Assembly (NCBI GenBank): GCA_028819435.1
Contig: JAPPLK010000003.1
Coordinates: 21,110 to 85,109, forward strand
From: Nitrospira sp.
GTDB lineage: Bacteria > Nitrospirota > Nitrospiria > Nitrospirales > UBA8639
DNA: 64,000 bases
Direction of reading: 5' to 3'
Position 1 is the first letter of the stretch; every line of letters starts with the position of its first letter. Positions 9,472 through 19,981 of the stretch are shown in pieces. The notes beneath the pieces are model-generated. The model was not told the DNA's origin and did not search any database. It saw nothing but the letters and a program-made list of their open reading frames with translations. A program made the translations under genes and the position numbers.

Positions 9472-10620
9472 TTACCCCTCAGGACGGTCCGCCGCCGGTT
9501 CATACATGCGCGGCACTTTGGGTCCAAGGTTGCAAAGGACCTCATAGGGTATCGAGTCCTGCCAGTTCGCTAGGTCAAAGGCCGTAATCTTCTGGGTTTC
9601 CGATTTGCCCATCAGGATCACATCATCACCGGGTTTAATCGTGGGATCGTCGGTGACGTCGACTACGGTCATATCCATACAAATCCGTCCGACAATCGGG
9701 AAGCGCCGGTCATGGATGATGACTTCTCCCTTGTTGGACAGCCGGCGATTGTACCCATGGGCATAGCCGATGGGCAGAACCGCCAGGCGTGAATCCCGTT
9801 TCGTGCGATAGAGGTCGCCGTAACTCACGGATTCGCCTTTTCCCGCCGTTTTCAGGTGCACGACTTTGGTCTTCAGGGACATGACCGGCTGAAGGGAAAC
9901 GGGAGTCTTTCTGCCCGGTACCGGCGCGTATCCGTATAACAACAGTCCGGGGCGAACCATGTCCAAGTGCGCGGAAGGGTGCCAGAGTATTCCCGCAGTG
10001 TTGGCCGAATGGCGGCAAGGAGAAGGTCCATTCGCGGGCAGGTTCGAAACGACTTGGTGAAATTGGTTGAGTTGGTGAAGGGTAAACCTCGGGTCCGGGT
10101 TGTCGGCATCGGCTAGGTGAGTCATGAGGCCCCGGCACACGAGACTGTGGGAAAACGTGGGTGCCTGTAAGAGAGCGGGCACGTCCCCGGTCTCGAATCC
10201 CAATCGTCTCATGCCGGTGTCTACTTTGACGTGAACGGGGTAGGGGGCATTTGTTTGCACAACTTCCCGGCTCAGCGCCTGCATGGTGTCGGTATCGGAG
10301 AGTACGGGAATCAGGTTGGCCTGAACGAGATCTTTGGCTTGTCCCGGCAGGATGCCGCCCATCACGATAACGTCTTCGAGTCTTCCGGCTTCTCGCAGGA
10401 GCACGCCTTCGTGTACCGTGGCCACACCGAACCGCCGGACCCCGAGCTGAGACAAGGCGTCGGCCATGGCGCAGCATCCATGGCCATACCCGTCGGCCTT
10501 GATGACCGCTAACACGTCCACGTGTGGTGTGAGTATGCGACGAAGTTCACGCAGGTTATGCGCGAGGGCAGAAAGATGAATGGTAGCCAGGGTCGGTGAC
10601 AGTGCGGAAGCAGTGGGCAT
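9472..10620 (-). CDS. alr: Alanine racemase
   Basis: AVIKADGYGHGC PLP-lysine motif, VKVDTGMRRLGF, GRICMDMTVVDVT. Confidence 0.95.
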   Translation of the reverse strand: MPTASALSPTLATIHLSALAHNLRELRRILTPHVDVLAVIKADGYGHGCCAMADALSQLGVRRFGVATVHEGVLLREAGRLEDVIVMGGILPGQAKDLVQANLIPVLSDTDTMQALSREVVQTNAPYPVHVKVDTGMRRLGFETGDVPALLQAPTFSHSLVCRGLMTHLADADNPDPRFTLHQLNQFHQVVSNLPANGPSPCRHSANTAGILWHPSAHLDMVRPGLLLYGYAPVPGRKTPVSLQPVMSLKTKVVHLKTAGKGESVSYGDLYRTKRDSRLAVLPIGYAHGYNRRLSNKGEVIIHDRRFPIVGRICMDMTVVDVTDDPTIKPGDDVILMGKSETQKITAFDLANWQDSIPYEVLCNLGPKVPRMYEPAADRPEG

Positions 10621-11180
10621 TAAATCTCCAGGACTTCTTCCTCCTTTTTCTTGAGCAGTTCGTCGACCAGCTTGATCTTGCCGTCCACGATTTTTTGAAT
10701 GTCCGCCTCGCCGCGTCGCAAGTCATCCTCGGTGATCGTGGAGTCTTTCTGCAGGCGTTTGAGCTCATCGTTCCCCTCTCGACGAATGCCGCGAATGTGG
10801 ATTTTCGTCTCTTCCCCGTATTTCCGGCACACTTTCACGAATTCCTTTCGACGTTCCTCGCTCAAGGCGGGAATCGGAATACGAATTACCTTCCCGTCGT
10901 TGGAAGGATTCAAGCCGAGGTCCGAGGATAGAATGGCCTTTTCAATGTCTTTGATGCTTGTAGGGTCCCACGGCTGGATCATGATTGATCGGCTGTCCGG
11001 CATCGAGAGGCTCCCCACCTGTTGCAAGGGAGTCGGCGTCCCGTAGTACTCGACTTTAATATGATCGAAGAGTGATAAAGACGCCCGGCTGCCACGGATG
11101 GAAGCCAGTTCCTTTTTCAGGTGCTCGATGGCGCCATTCATCTTTTGTGTGAGATGTTCAATCGTTGTGTGAGACGGCAT
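10620..11180 (-). CDS. frr: Ribosome recycling factor
   Basis: IRGSRASLSLFDHIKVEYYGTPTPLQQVGSLS; PPPxxEERRKEFVK-like region. Confidence 0.96.
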   Translation of the reverse strand: MPSHTTIEHLTQKMNGAIEHLKKELASIRGSRASLSLFDHIKVEYYGTPTPLQQVGSLSMPDSRSIMIQPWDPTSIKDIEKAILSSDLGLNPSNDGKVIRIPIPALSEERRKEFVKVCRKYGEETKIHIRGIRREGNDELKRLQKDSTITEDDLRRGEADIQKIVDGKIKLVDELLKKKEEEVLEI

Positions 11181-11196
11181 GATGAACCCCTGCTAT

Positions 11197-11338
11197 GGAA
11201 CCTCTGATTTAGTGCACTATCGGGCGCATGGCTGCGTTGTGTCCTCGCTCAACCCTCACCTATCTCTATGATAAGCTTCGGGTTTCGCTCCGGGACGCCT
11301 TGCCCTGCATCCCGCTATCACAATAAATCAGAGGCTCC
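11197..11338. repeat. MITE-like imperfect palindrome between pyrH and frr
   Basis: Ends GGAACCTCTGATTTA ... TAAATCAGAGGCTCC (15-bp terminal inverted repeat, 1 mismatch); interior also partly self-complementary. Confidence 0.8.
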
Positions 11339-12070
11339 TTAATTGAGAACTGCGTCATGTTTGACCACGGTTCCGATTTTTTCCCCCAGGACCACGCGTT
11401 TCAAATTGCCCGGTTCGGTGAGGTTAAAGACGATCAAGGGAAGGTTGTTGTCCATGCACAGCGTGATGGCCGTGGCATCCATGACTTTCAGGCTTTTGTT
11501 GAGGACGGACAGGAACGGCAGTTCATGAAACATTTTTGCCGATGGGTTGTCCAAGGGGTCGGAATCATAAATGCCGTCGACCTTGGTGCCCTTCATGATG
11601 ACGTCGGCTTTGATTTCCATCGCGCGCAGGGCCGCGGCCGTATCCGTCGTAAAATAGGGGTTCCCGGTGCCGGCGGCAAAAATCACGACCCGTTTTTTCT
11701 CAAGGTGCCTGATGGCGCGCCGGCGGATGTAACTCTCGGCCAATTGCCGCATTTCAATGGCCGATAAAACCCGCGTGGCCACCCCGGCTTTCTCCAGGGC
11801 GTTTTGTAAGGCGAGGGCATTCAACATGGTGGCGAGCATGCCCATATAGTCGGCCGCCGCGCGTTCCATCCCGTCCGCGCTGGCGGCCAAACCTCGAAAT
11901 ATATTGCCTCCACCGATCACCAGCGCGACCTCGACTTCCATGTTCACGACGTCCTTAATTTCATCGGCAAGTGCCGTGAGGATGTCGCGGTTAATGCCGT
12001 AGGTTTGGTTACCTGCAAGCATTTCCCCGCTGATCTTGAGGAGAATGCGGCGGTACTGCACGGGCGTCAC
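11339..12070 (-). CDS. pyrH: UMP kinase
   Basis: [43 protein letters not shown]. Confidence 0.96.
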   Translation of the reverse strand: MTPVQYRRILLKISGEMLAGNQTYGINRDILTALADEIKDVVNMEVEVALVIGGGNIFRGLAASADGMERAAADYMGMLATMLNALALQNALEKAGVATRVLSAIEMRQLAESYIRRRAIRHLEKKRVVIFAAGTGNPYFTTDTAAALRAMEIKADVIMKGTKVDGIYDSDPLDNPSAKMFHELPFLSVLNKSLKVMDATAITLCMDNNLPLIVFNLTEPGNLKRVVLGEKIGTVVKHDAVLN

Positions 12071-12663
12071 TCCTGGCCTAATTGGTATCGCGTAAACCGG
12101 GCAATGGAAATGTTTTCACCAAGTTTGGCAATTTTTTGCGTGAGGATTTCCGTGATCGAGACGTTGGGATCTTTGATGAAACTCTGTTCCAGGAGGCAAT
12201 TTTCCTGGTAGAATTTTTCCAATTTTCCCTGGACGATTTTGTCGATGGCTGCTTCAGGCTTCCCGAGTTCTTTCGCCTGGGCCAGGTAAATCGCCTTTTC
12301 CCGTTCCACCTGTTCGGACGGGACTTGCTCGCGTTTCACGTAGGAAGGATTGGCGGCCGCAATCTGCAACGCGACGTCTTTGACCAATTCCTGAAATTCT
12401 TCATTGCGGGCGACGAAGTCCGTTTCACAATTGACTTCAACCAGGACGCCGATTTTGCTTCCGGCGTGGATGTAGGACGAGACGACGCCTTCCTTGGTTT
12501 CCCGCCCGGCTTTTTTCTGGGCCGCGGCTAGGCCGCGTTGGCGGAGGAGATCAATGGCTTTTTCAATATCCGAACCGGTTTCTTTCAGCGCATTTTGACA
12601 GTCAAGGATTCCGGCTCCTGTTTTGCCACGTAGTTCTTTGACCAAGATACCCATGCTGGACAT
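12067..12663 (-). CDS. tsf: Elongation factor Ts
   Basis: [39 protein letters not shown]. Confidence 0.96.
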   Translation of the reverse strand: MSSMGILVKELRGKTGAGILDCQNALKETGSDIEKAIDLLRQRGLAAAQKKAGRETKEGVVSSYIHAGSKIGVLVEVNCETDFVARNEEFQELVKDVALQIAAANPSYVKREQVPSEQVEREKAIYLAQAKELGKPEAAIDKIVQGKLEKFYQENCLLEQSFIKDPNVSITEILTQKIAKLGENISIARFTRYQLGQE

Positions 12664-12725
12664 CGTTGTATCCTTCTCCCTTTATTTGGCTAGGATGAAA
12701 AAATGTCGCGACGTGCCGTGACGTT

Positions 12726-13538
12726 CTACGCGGAAGGCGCCTGAACGCTTTCCACCGGGCTCTCGGTTGCACGGGTGGAGAGCAAGTCGCTCATGATCGT
12801 GTCTTCTTCTCCGCCACCACTCGAATCCTCCTGTTTATTACGAAGGTCCAAGCCCTCCAGGCAGGCGTCGGCAATTCTGGCGGTAAAGAGTTTCAAGGAG
12901 CGAATGGCATCGTCATTCCCGGGGATGGGATAATCGATCCGCGTGGGATCGCAATTGGTATCCACAATGGCGACAACGGGAATGCCTAAACGGTTGGCTT
13001 CCTTGACGGTAATGTGTTGGATGCGCGTGTCGAGGACGTAAATACAGCCTGGTAAACTTTCCATGGCCTTGATGCCGCTCAAGTATTTCTCCAGTTTGCC
13101 CCGCTCTTTTTCCATCAGCAACACTTCTTTTTTCTTCAGCCGTTCATGCGTTCCATCGGTTTGAGCGGCTTCGAGTTTCTTGAGTTGTCTGATACTTTTT
13201 CTGATGGTTTCGAAGTTGGTGAGCATACCCCCCAGCCAACGCTGGGTGACGTAATACATGCCGCACCGGGTCGCTTCTTCTTCCACGATGTCAACGGCTT
13301 GACGCTTGGTGCCCACAAAGAGGACCGATTCCCCGGCCGCAACGGTATCCCTGACAAAGTTATAGGCGTCGAAGAAAAATTTGGCGGTTTGTTGCAAATC
13401 AATGAGGTAGATGCCGTTTCTTTCTCCGAAGAGATACGGCTTCATTTTGGGATTCCAGCGATTGGTTTGATGCCCAAAATGTACGCCTGCCTCTAACATG
13501 TCTTTGATGGATACCATATTGTGGTTTTTCGCCTCCAT
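12726..13538 (-). CDS. rpsB: 30S ribosomal protein S2
   Basis: [61 protein letters not shown]. Confidence 0.96.
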   Translation of the reverse strand: MEAKNHNMVSIKDMLEAGVHFGHQTNRWNPKMKPYLFGERNGIYLIDLQQTAKFFFDAYNFVRDTVAAGESVLFVGTKRQAVDIVEEEATRCGMYYVTQRWLGGMLTNFETIRKSIRQLKKLEAAQTDGTHERLKKKEVLLMEKERGKLEKYLSGIKAMESLPGCIYVLDTRIQHITVKEANRLGIPVVAIVDTNCDPTRIDYPIPGNDDAIRSLKLFTARIADACLEGLDLRNKQEDSSGGGEEDTIMSDLLSTRATESPVESVQAPSA

Positions 13539-13808
13539 TCAGAGAGATTAGGAATTAAGCCATCACGTTAAACGGTATTCCGGTGAGAGCCGGCCGTTGG
13601 CTCACGGCGTCAACCGGTTGACTCAAATCAAAAAGATTTAACACAACCCCTGTTTTTAATGCAAGGTCAATTGCCATGCCTTCCTGCAAGAGAGTACACT
13701 TGCTCCTCTCCCATCAAGGGAGAGGAAATTAATTTTGCTCCCTCTCCCCACCGTGGGAGAGGGCTGGGGTGAGGGGGGGGCACACATTTTTGAGATAAGG
13801 GGTGAAGA

Positions 13809-15164
13809 ATGGTTGAAGTTCCTATCAAGCTGTACGTGCAAGGTCTTGCCAAAGAGGCCAATGCCGCAACCCGCGCCGTCGCATTGATGACGAGTCAAGA
13901 CAGAACCATGGCCCTGACGGCCATGGCGGAACAGTTGGAAGCGAGCATGGAAGACGTGTTGGCTGCCAACAAAGAGGATCTCGATGCCATTCCCAAGGAA
14001 TGGGGGCCGGATGAGTATCGTAAAGCGAGAGAACTCATTACCGTTACGGAAGAGGACGTTCTCGACGTCGTCGCCCATATTCGGCGGATTGCGGAAGAAC
14101 CCGATCCCACGGGAGAAACGTCACAGGCTTGGTTGACGCAAGAAGGTCTGCACGTGCATCGCGTACGCGTCCCGATCGGCGTGATCGCCGTCATTTCCGA
14201 ATACGGCCCGTCCGTGGTTGCCGAATCCATGGCGATGTGTCTCCGGTCGGGAAACGTGTGCGTGGTGCGGGGCGGCAAAGAGTGGTTTCGGACCAATTTC
14301 ACGTTGGCGAAGGTCTTGCGTGAGACTGCTGAACAACATGGTGTGCCTCAAGGGGCTCTCACGTTTGTGGATCGTCCCGATCGTGAGGGCGTGCTTGAAC
14401 TGACCCGGTTGAGAAACGTAGTACACGGCGTCGTGCCCAGGGGAAAAGCGAGCTTGCGCAAAATTGTCATGGAGCAGTCACGGGTCCCGGTCCTGGGGTA
14501 CGACGGCGGCCTGTGTCACGTTTACGTGGATAAAGACGCGGACGTGCCGTTGGCTCAAGGGATCGTGGTCAATTCCAAGATTCAGGATTCGGGTGCTACC
14601 AATGCAGCGGATACGCTGTTGGTCCATCAGGCCATTGCACGACAGTTACTGCCGGGCCTGCTCCGGCGGTTACTCAGTGAATTTACAGTTGATCTCATCG
14701 GCTGTCCGAAAACCGTCTCCATGATGGGGATTATGGCCATGACCGGACACAAGGGGATTCGAGCGGCCACGGATGAGGATTGGGAACAGAAAAGACAGGC
14801 GCTGACGTTGGGGATCAAGGTCGTCGGTGATCTCGATGAAGGGTTGGCCCATATTGCGGCTTACGGGCCGGGTCATACCGACACCATCGTGACCCGTCGT
14901 TATGATACCGCGATGCGATTCGTCCGGGAGGTGGATTCCGGTTCGGTCCTGGTGAATGCCTCGACCCGCTTGCATTCGGGTTCGCAGATGGACCTGGGTG
15001 AAGAACTGGGAACGAATACCTCGCATTTCCACGTGAGAGGGCCGTTGACGCTTCGGTCCCTGACCACGGAAAAATACGTCGCGTTCGGGAACGGTCAGTT
15101 GCGACAACCCCATCCCGTGCCCCAGGCGTACCAGGATGCGATGATGTTGTCCTCAAAATTTTAG
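13809..15164 (+). CDS. proA: Glutamate-5-semialdehyde dehydrogenase (gamma-glutamyl phosphate reductase)
   Basis: RVRVPIGVIAVISEYGPSVVAESMAMCLRSGNVCVVRGGKE; VNASTRLHSGSQMDLGEELG. Confidence 0.9.
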   Translation: MVEVPIKLYVQGLAKEANAATRAVALMTSQDRTMALTAMAEQLEASMEDVLAANKEDLDAIPKEWGPDEYRKARELITVTEEDVLDVVAHIRRIAEEPDPTGETSQAWLTQEGLHVHRVRVPIGVIAVISEYGPSVVAESMAMCLRSGNVCVVRGGKEWFRTNFTLAKVLRETAEQHGVPQGALTFVDRPDREGVLELTRLRNVVHGVVPRGKASLRKIVMEQSRVPVLGYDGGLCHVYVDKDADVPLAQGIVVNSKIQDSGATNAADTLLVHQAIARQLLPGLLRRLLSEFTVDLIGCPKTVSMMGIMAMTGHKGIRAATDEDWEQKRQALTLGIKVVGDLDEGLAHIAAYGPGHTDTIVTRRYDTAMRFVREVDSGSVLVNASTRLHSGSQMDLGEELGTNTSHFHVRGPLTLRSLTTEKYVAFGNGQLRQPHPVPQAYQDAMMLSSKF

Positions 15165-15217
15165 AGGCGTTTCGCAACCCTCTCTTCCCAAGGGGCCTAC
15201 GACCCGGCTTTGCTCAC

Positions 15218-16405
15218 ATGGCCAATTTGGACATTGCGCGGCATCTTGCCGAATGGGGACTTCGCAGGTTTCCGGATGAGGATTCCTATTATGCCTGGCA
15301 ACGGGAATCCCTAACCGGAGAGCAACTCCGGCTTCTTCAACACGCGGTTCAAATCCGTCGTGAAGCAGAAGACGCGGATCAAGCCTTTTATGACCTGGCG
15401 GCGTCTCCCGACGTCCTTCCCGTTTTGTATAGCCAACGATACGGGTATTACAACGTGCTCGGCCCCGCGATCGCGGACGCATTGGCAGGGGCACAGTACG
15501 TGTTGGACGTGGGGTGCGGGGTTGGCATTCTCACGACCTGGTACGCGACCCGTTTTCCTGACGTGACGTTTGTGGGTGTTGATCGGTCCCTGAAATCGAT
15601 CGAAATGGCGCGCCAGTTTGCTCAATGCCATCAACTCGAAAACGCCAGTTTTCACCATTGTGAAATACCCCAACACGATATACCGGGGACCTTTGATACC
15701 ATTGTCGCCACGCAGGCCCTGTTTCAATCGGAATCCGACCCCGGCCTGCCAAGCCGAAATTGGACGACCCGTGAACGCGACCGGGATGCCCGGCAACAGC
15801 AGGACCTGGAAGAGCGCACGGGCCTCGGGCCTCGTTTGGACCGGCTGTTGAAAGCGCTGGTGTGCCCGGGAAGGATCGTTCTGTTTGAAAAGGCCGTGCA
15901 CCTGGGCAGACGTGTGTTGTTCCAGCGGGCACTGGAAGCGAGGAGTTGTGTTCCCGTTGCGGAGCCGCAATTGTTGACGTATTCGGAACTCGGTGAGGCG
16001 ATTGAAGATGGGCCTTTGTACGTCGTGCAGCGAGGTCCTGCGTCTCTTGCGGCAGCGTTTCGGGAAGACGTGCCGCAGGATATGGAAGAGCCTATCAAGA
16101 CTCGACTCACACGTATTTGGTCCAAGCAGGAGAGCAGTCCGCCGGACGAATCGCCTCTCTATGAGAACCATAGTCTCGTGGCCCAGGAAGTCTGGCGAAA
16201 ACTTCCGGACCGGGTTGTCCTGCGAGAGCAGACCGACGAGGAAGCGGATGGGCGACAACGCCACATTGAATACGGGCGCTGCGCGGGTGAGTTCTTCTAC
16301 CTGTATTGGGCGAATACCTTTGATCAACGGCAAATCGTAATCATGGAGCAGGAGCGAAGCGCGCTTTTGGAAAGCTATTACTCCGAAGCGATCGGTGAGC
16401 GATAG
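15218..16405 (+). CDS. Class I SAM-dependent methyltransferase-like protein
   Basis: YVLDVGCGVGILTTWYATRFPDVTFVGVDRS motif I. Confidence 0.72.
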   Translation: MANLDIARHLAEWGLRRFPDEDSYYAWQRESLTGEQLRLLQHAVQIRREAEDADQAFYDLAASPDVLPVLYSQRYGYYNVLGPAIADALAGAQYVLDVGCGVGILTTWYATRFPDVTFVGVDRSLKSIEMARQFAQCHQLENASFHHCEIPQHDIPGTFDTIVATQALFQSESDPGLPSRNWTTRERDRDARQQQDLEERTGLGPRLDRLLKALVCPGRIVLFEKAVHLGRRVLFQRALEARSCVPVAEPQLLTYSELGEAIEDGPLYVVQRGPASLAAAFREDVPQDMEEPIKTRLTRIWSKQESSPPDESPLYENHSLVAQEVWRKLPDRVVLREQTDEEADGRQRHIEYGRCAGEFFYLYWANTFDQRQIVIMEQERSALLESYYSEAIGER

Positions 16406-16455
16406 CGAACGGTTCGGCAAGAGAAGCGGGATTGTTCAGGTTTCGGATGGAAAAA

Positions 16456-16531
16456 TGGTGGCGGTGAAGGGTTTCGAACCCCTGGCCCGCGGCTTATGAG
16501 TCCGCTGCTCTACCAACTGAGCTACACCGCC
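16456..16531 (-). tRNA. tRNA with CAU anticodon (Met or Ile2), CCA encoded
   Basis: Reverse strand folds as a cloverleaf: GGCGGTG/CACCGCC acceptor, GCTC/GAGC D-stem, anticodon loop CTCATAA, T-arm AGGGG-TTCGAAA-CCCTT, 3' ACCA. Confidence 0.93.
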
Positions 16532-16658
16532 ACGCCACGTTCGAGGATGGATATATCACAAGGCATGAGGTTTCGACAATTCCACTCTTCGAAAATTAGA
16601 GCAAGGCGAGGGTCCAACGAGGAAACAACGTCACCATGCGCCTGATAGAGCAATAAAT

Positions 16659-17852
16659 CTAAGTGGTGCGTTTGTCGTCAATTTCACCGGCCAAGGCATT
16701 CAGAACGCCGAGTGCCTGCTCACTGAGTTCCGCCGGCTGCTCATCGGCCTGTTGGGCGGGGAGGGCGTCGTCTTTGGATTTTGGTCTCGTGGCTTTGAGG
16801 AGATCTTCCTCGAGTTCGTCCAGCGTGGGTTCGGAATCAGCTTGAATGGCGAACAACCGTTGCAGGGCGAAGATGGCCCGGGCGTGGCTGTGCCAGGGTC
16901 CGCTGTGTTCACTGTCATGGACTCGCGTGATCAATTGCCAAAAGCCTGATTCGGCGGCTTCCGGCATAGTGCCGTCCGCAAAGGTCTTGAGTTTTTCAAT
17001 CAACGCCTCTTCCGTTCGCTCAATGCCCGGGATGAAGGTGACAATCGACCGTTGGGAGGGTTTTCTGGACAGGACGCGGAACGTTTCTCTCCAGAGATCC
17101 GATTGCGCCTGCTCGGTCCCGGACGTTTCTGCCTCTTGTTCAAGTCTGGCCTGGAGAGCGGACAAGTAGTGGGTCAAGGCCTTGACCTTTCTTGCGGAGA
17201 GGCTGCCCAGCGGGATGCCCCAAATATGCGCGACTTCGTGATCCTGCAGGGGAGCGAGGCCCGAGAGTTCGTACTCCTGCTCCGCGTTTTTTAATCGCCG
17301 CCTTTGTCGTTCCCGTCGCCGGACCAGGGTCTGATATTCAATAAGCATCCGGTCGCGATGATAGTCGTCTTCGGCGATTTCTTCCTGTTCCAATGCGCGT
17401 TCCAACCGGCGGATTTCCGGTCGCGGAAGCGCGGACACGGCAGATTGTTTGCGGTCCTTCAACTCCGCCCGGTCAACGTGAAATTTTGACGTGAGCAATC
17501 CTTCAGCCGCCCGAATGGTCAGATCGGTCAGGGTCATCTGCTTCTTCAGGCATTCGACTTGCAACCAGGGCCGTTCGCGTTTTTGGCGAAGAAATCCGTT
17601 GTATTGGTTGATGCGTTCGGTCACTTCGTGCGTTGCGGCCACAAGCGATTTTTTTTCCTGAGGTTGGTCACCGGCCATGAAACGGGAGTCCGGCTGATCC
17701 TCCACAATGAATTGAACGTCATCTTCAGACGGCTCCAGGTACTGCAGCAGGAGCAGGCGGATCATAATCCGGCTTTGGACGGGCAGGGTCTCGATGACGG
17801 ATTCGATAAGTTCAGACGTGAGCGGTGAATGGGTCAGGGTCGTGGTCGTCAT
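16659..17852 (-). CDS. Hypothetical protein (charged, coiled-coil-like)
   Basis: Long ORF with plausible start; no recognisable domain by eye. Confidence 0.7.
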   Translation of the reverse strand: MTTTTLTHSPLTSELIESVIETLPVQSRIMIRLLLLQYLEPSEDDVQFIVEDQPDSRFMAGDQPQEKKSLVAATHEVTERINQYNGFLRQKRERPWLQVECLKKQMTLTDLTIRAAEGLLTSKFHVDRAELKDRKQSAVSALPRPEIRRLERALEQEEIAEDDYHRDRMLIEYQTLVRRRERQRRRLKNAEQEYELSGLAPLQDHEVAHIWGIPLGSLSARKVKALTHYLSALQARLEQEAETSGTEQAQSDLWRETFRVLSRKPSQRSIVTFIPGIERTEEALIEKLKTFADGTMPEAAESGFWQLITRVHDSEHSGPWHSHARAIFALQRLFAIQADSEPTLDELEEDLLKATRPKSKDDALPAQQADEQPAELSEQALGVLNALAGEIDDKRTT

Positions 17853-17857
17853 GGTCT

Positions 17858-18088
17858 TCAGGCTTCGTCTTTCGCTTCCAGGTATTGGGCCACGTATTCA
17901 CGGACGTCTTGAATTGTTCCCTCGGAGTACAATTTCCGCGGAATTTCCACGACGTGGAGGTCTTCCAGTTTCATGCCACGTTCAATCGCCCATTCTTCAT
18001 CCGAATACAAGGTGACGGCGCCATCCGGATGACGGTACACGAAGAGGATATCTTTTTCTTGATCCTGGATCTCTTCCATGAGCCTCAC
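17858..18088 (-). CDS. Hypothetical small acidic protein
   Basis: 76-aa ORF directly upstream of the 397-aa ORF on the same strand. Confidence 0.6.
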   Translation of the reverse strand: MRLMEEIQDQEKDILFVYRHPDGAVTLYSDEEWAIERGMKLEDLHVVEIPRKLYSEGTIQDVREYVAQYLEAKDEA

Positions 18089-18206
18089 GAAGTGTGACGC
18101 GTTTCGGATAACACACCGGAATAAAGTCTGTCAAAAGAATCCTTTATGCAGCTTGCCGTCTGCACCCAGGAGATGAAAAGGGGGCGCGTTAGACTCCCGC
18201 CTTTTT

Positions 18207-18320
18207 CCTCCCCTTTGTAAGGGGAGGATAGGTGGGGTAGAGTTGAACGCCCATAGAGTACGGGGGGCATCCTAGCTGCAGGGTCTACCTCCCCTCACCC
18301 CTCCTTACAAAGGAGGGGAA
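18207..18320. repeat. Bipartite REP/MITE-like repeat, family B (CCTCCCCTTTGTAAGGGGAGG ... CCCCTCCTTACAAAGGAGGGG)
   Basis: Two inverted hairpin half-sites; same arrangement at 35601-35690 and 54765-54910. Confidence 0.85.
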
Positions 18321-18333
18321 CTCAAGGCTCATG

Positions 18334-19032
18334 TCATTTTGCCGTGACGGGTTGAAAACAGGAGCGACGCCAGAAAACATAGACGGTAAACGCTATCAGT
18401 GAAAGAAAAAATACCGTCCGAATGCGCCCGTATCCGAAACAGGCAAAGTTGGCCATGGCGTTGCACAAACCGAACGCGGCATAGGCCATGTACACCAACA
18501 GTGCCCAGGGACGGAGTTTCAGGAACCCATAGCCGATGGCGAGATGCAGGGTGGGGGATTGGGCCTTGGCCAGGAGCCCCGGCAAGCCCTCGGGTTTGGA
18601 ACAGAACAGGGTAAGGCTGTATTCGGGATTCGCCAGAATGATGTAGAGGTCCGTGAACGCGGTAAAGAGAAACAAGCCGCCCAGGTACCGAACGTCGTGG
18701 GCTCGCAGCCAAGCTGTTTTCAGGGCTTCCAGTTGGCCAGGCGGGATGGGGAGGGAGGCTTCATAAGCCTGCAAACACCACCAGGGTACGATGATCATCA
18801 GAGCAAAAAAGAATCCCGCTCCGGTTCCACCGAGATGGCCGAGTCCCCACGTGATGGTGCCCAATAATCCACCCACGGCCAGGACCCGGGCCGCGTGGAG
18901 AGGATAGCCGCGGACCCATTGCCCCAGACCCGGCACCAGGCAAGACAAGGTGGCGCCTTTGATGGAGGATTCGGTAGCGGACGTTGCCGAAGAATCCGAT
19001 GGCTCCATGGTTTTTATCGGGTTCCCGGGCAC
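18334..19032 (-). CDS. Hypothetical multi-pass membrane protein
   Basis: Several hydrophobic segments; GLGQWVRGYPLHAARVLAVGGLLGTI. Confidence 0.7.
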   Translation of the reverse strand: MPGNPIKTMEPSDSSATSATESSIKGATLSCLVPGLGQWVRGYPLHAARVLAVGGLLGTITWGLGHLGGTGAGFFFALMIIVPWWCLQAYEASLPIPPGQLEALKTAWLRAHDVRYLGGLFLFTAFTDLYIILANPEYSLTLFCSKPEGLPGLLAKAQSPTLHLAIGYGFLKLRPWALLVYMAYAAFGLCNAMANFACFGYGRIRTVFFLSLIAFTVYVFWRRSCFQPVTAK

Positions 19033-19096
19033 AAGGTCAGGTTCGGGAGGGCGAGAAGATGAATGGCCGGCTCGCCGCGAAAACCGGGGGGCGGGA

Positions 19097-19804
19097 TCAG
19101 CCGCCGAGAGTATCGAGAGCCTCTTTAAGGCTCTTCATGATACAGGTGAAGATGGGAATGTCTCGCTTCGTGTAGCGACTCCCTTCGGCCTCGCGCAGGT
19201 GCATGACGAGATCGAGAAAGTCTTGCGGTTGGTCCGTTTCAAACGCCACCACGAATTCCTGGTCGTCCAAGCCGAAGGAATAGGTCGTGTTGAGTTTTAC
19301 CGATGGGTATTTGTGGCCGATTTCAATGTGTTCATCCATCATCCCCTGCCGGGCGGCCTTGGTCAGGAGGTACCATTCACGGGTCTTCTCGAAAGGATAG
19401 ATGAAAATGTATTTGCTGCGCCCTGGTGTGATCTTCAGCCGGCGGCTTTCCTGACCCTCATGCACGTGGTTGTCCACGTACACCGAACGTTTCGTCATCG
19501 AGAGGTAGGAATAAGGGATCGTCAGGTACTTGCCGAGCCCGGTGGCCAACGCCTTGGACATTTGCTCCTGAAAGAGCTCGAGATCGTAGGTAATGCGCCA
19601 GAGCAGGAAATCACAATCGCCGCGAATACCGACCGTGGAATAAGGGACGACAATGACCTTGCCGGTGAATTCCTCAATGGCCCGGGTGAATTCTTGCTTC
19701 CCGACCTGTCGCTCGTCATGCGGAAGTCTCCGCCAAGCCGGATCGACTTTGAAAAAGATGAAGTTGACGTATTGCCGTTTGGCTGGTTGTTCTGCGGCAG
19801 CCAT
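19097..19804 (-). CDS. Chlorite dismutase/HemQ-superfamily heme protein, HemQ-like
   Basis: MMDEHIEIGHKYPSVKLNTTYSFGLDDQEFVVAFETDQPQDFLDLVMHLREAEGSRYTKRDIPIFTC; no signal peptide in this ORF. Confidence 0.85.
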   Translation of the reverse strand: MAAAEQPAKRQYVNFIFFKVDPAWRRLPHDERQVGKQEFTRAIEEFTGKVIVVPYSTVGIRGDCDFLLWRITYDLELFQEQMSKALATGLGKYLTIPYSYLSMTKRSVYVDNHVHEGQESRRLKITPGRSKYIFIYPFEKTREWYLLTKAARQGMMDEHIEIGHKYPSVKLNTTYSFGLDDQEFVVAFETDQPQDFLDLVMHLREAEGSRYTKRDIPIFTCIMKSLKEALDTLGG

Positions 19805-19981
19805 ACGAATTCCTCCCCAGACAGGCTGAATATGAAGCGACTGTAGATTGTATAAAGGTAACTATCTATCAATTTTTTGCCGGTATTGTCAACGAAGCGT
19901 GGATGCTGGTCATGGTTCATTCCTGGTAGGGGCAGGCCTGCCCTTCCCGCTTGAATCCACGGCAAAAGCCATATACGGTGT

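Noticed and set aside
19097-19804. Calling the Cld-superfamily gene a true chlorite dismutase
   Set aside because: Motifs and lack of a signal peptide fit the HemQ-like branch better; the catalytic distal Arg cannot be confirmed by eye, so no Cld function is claimed
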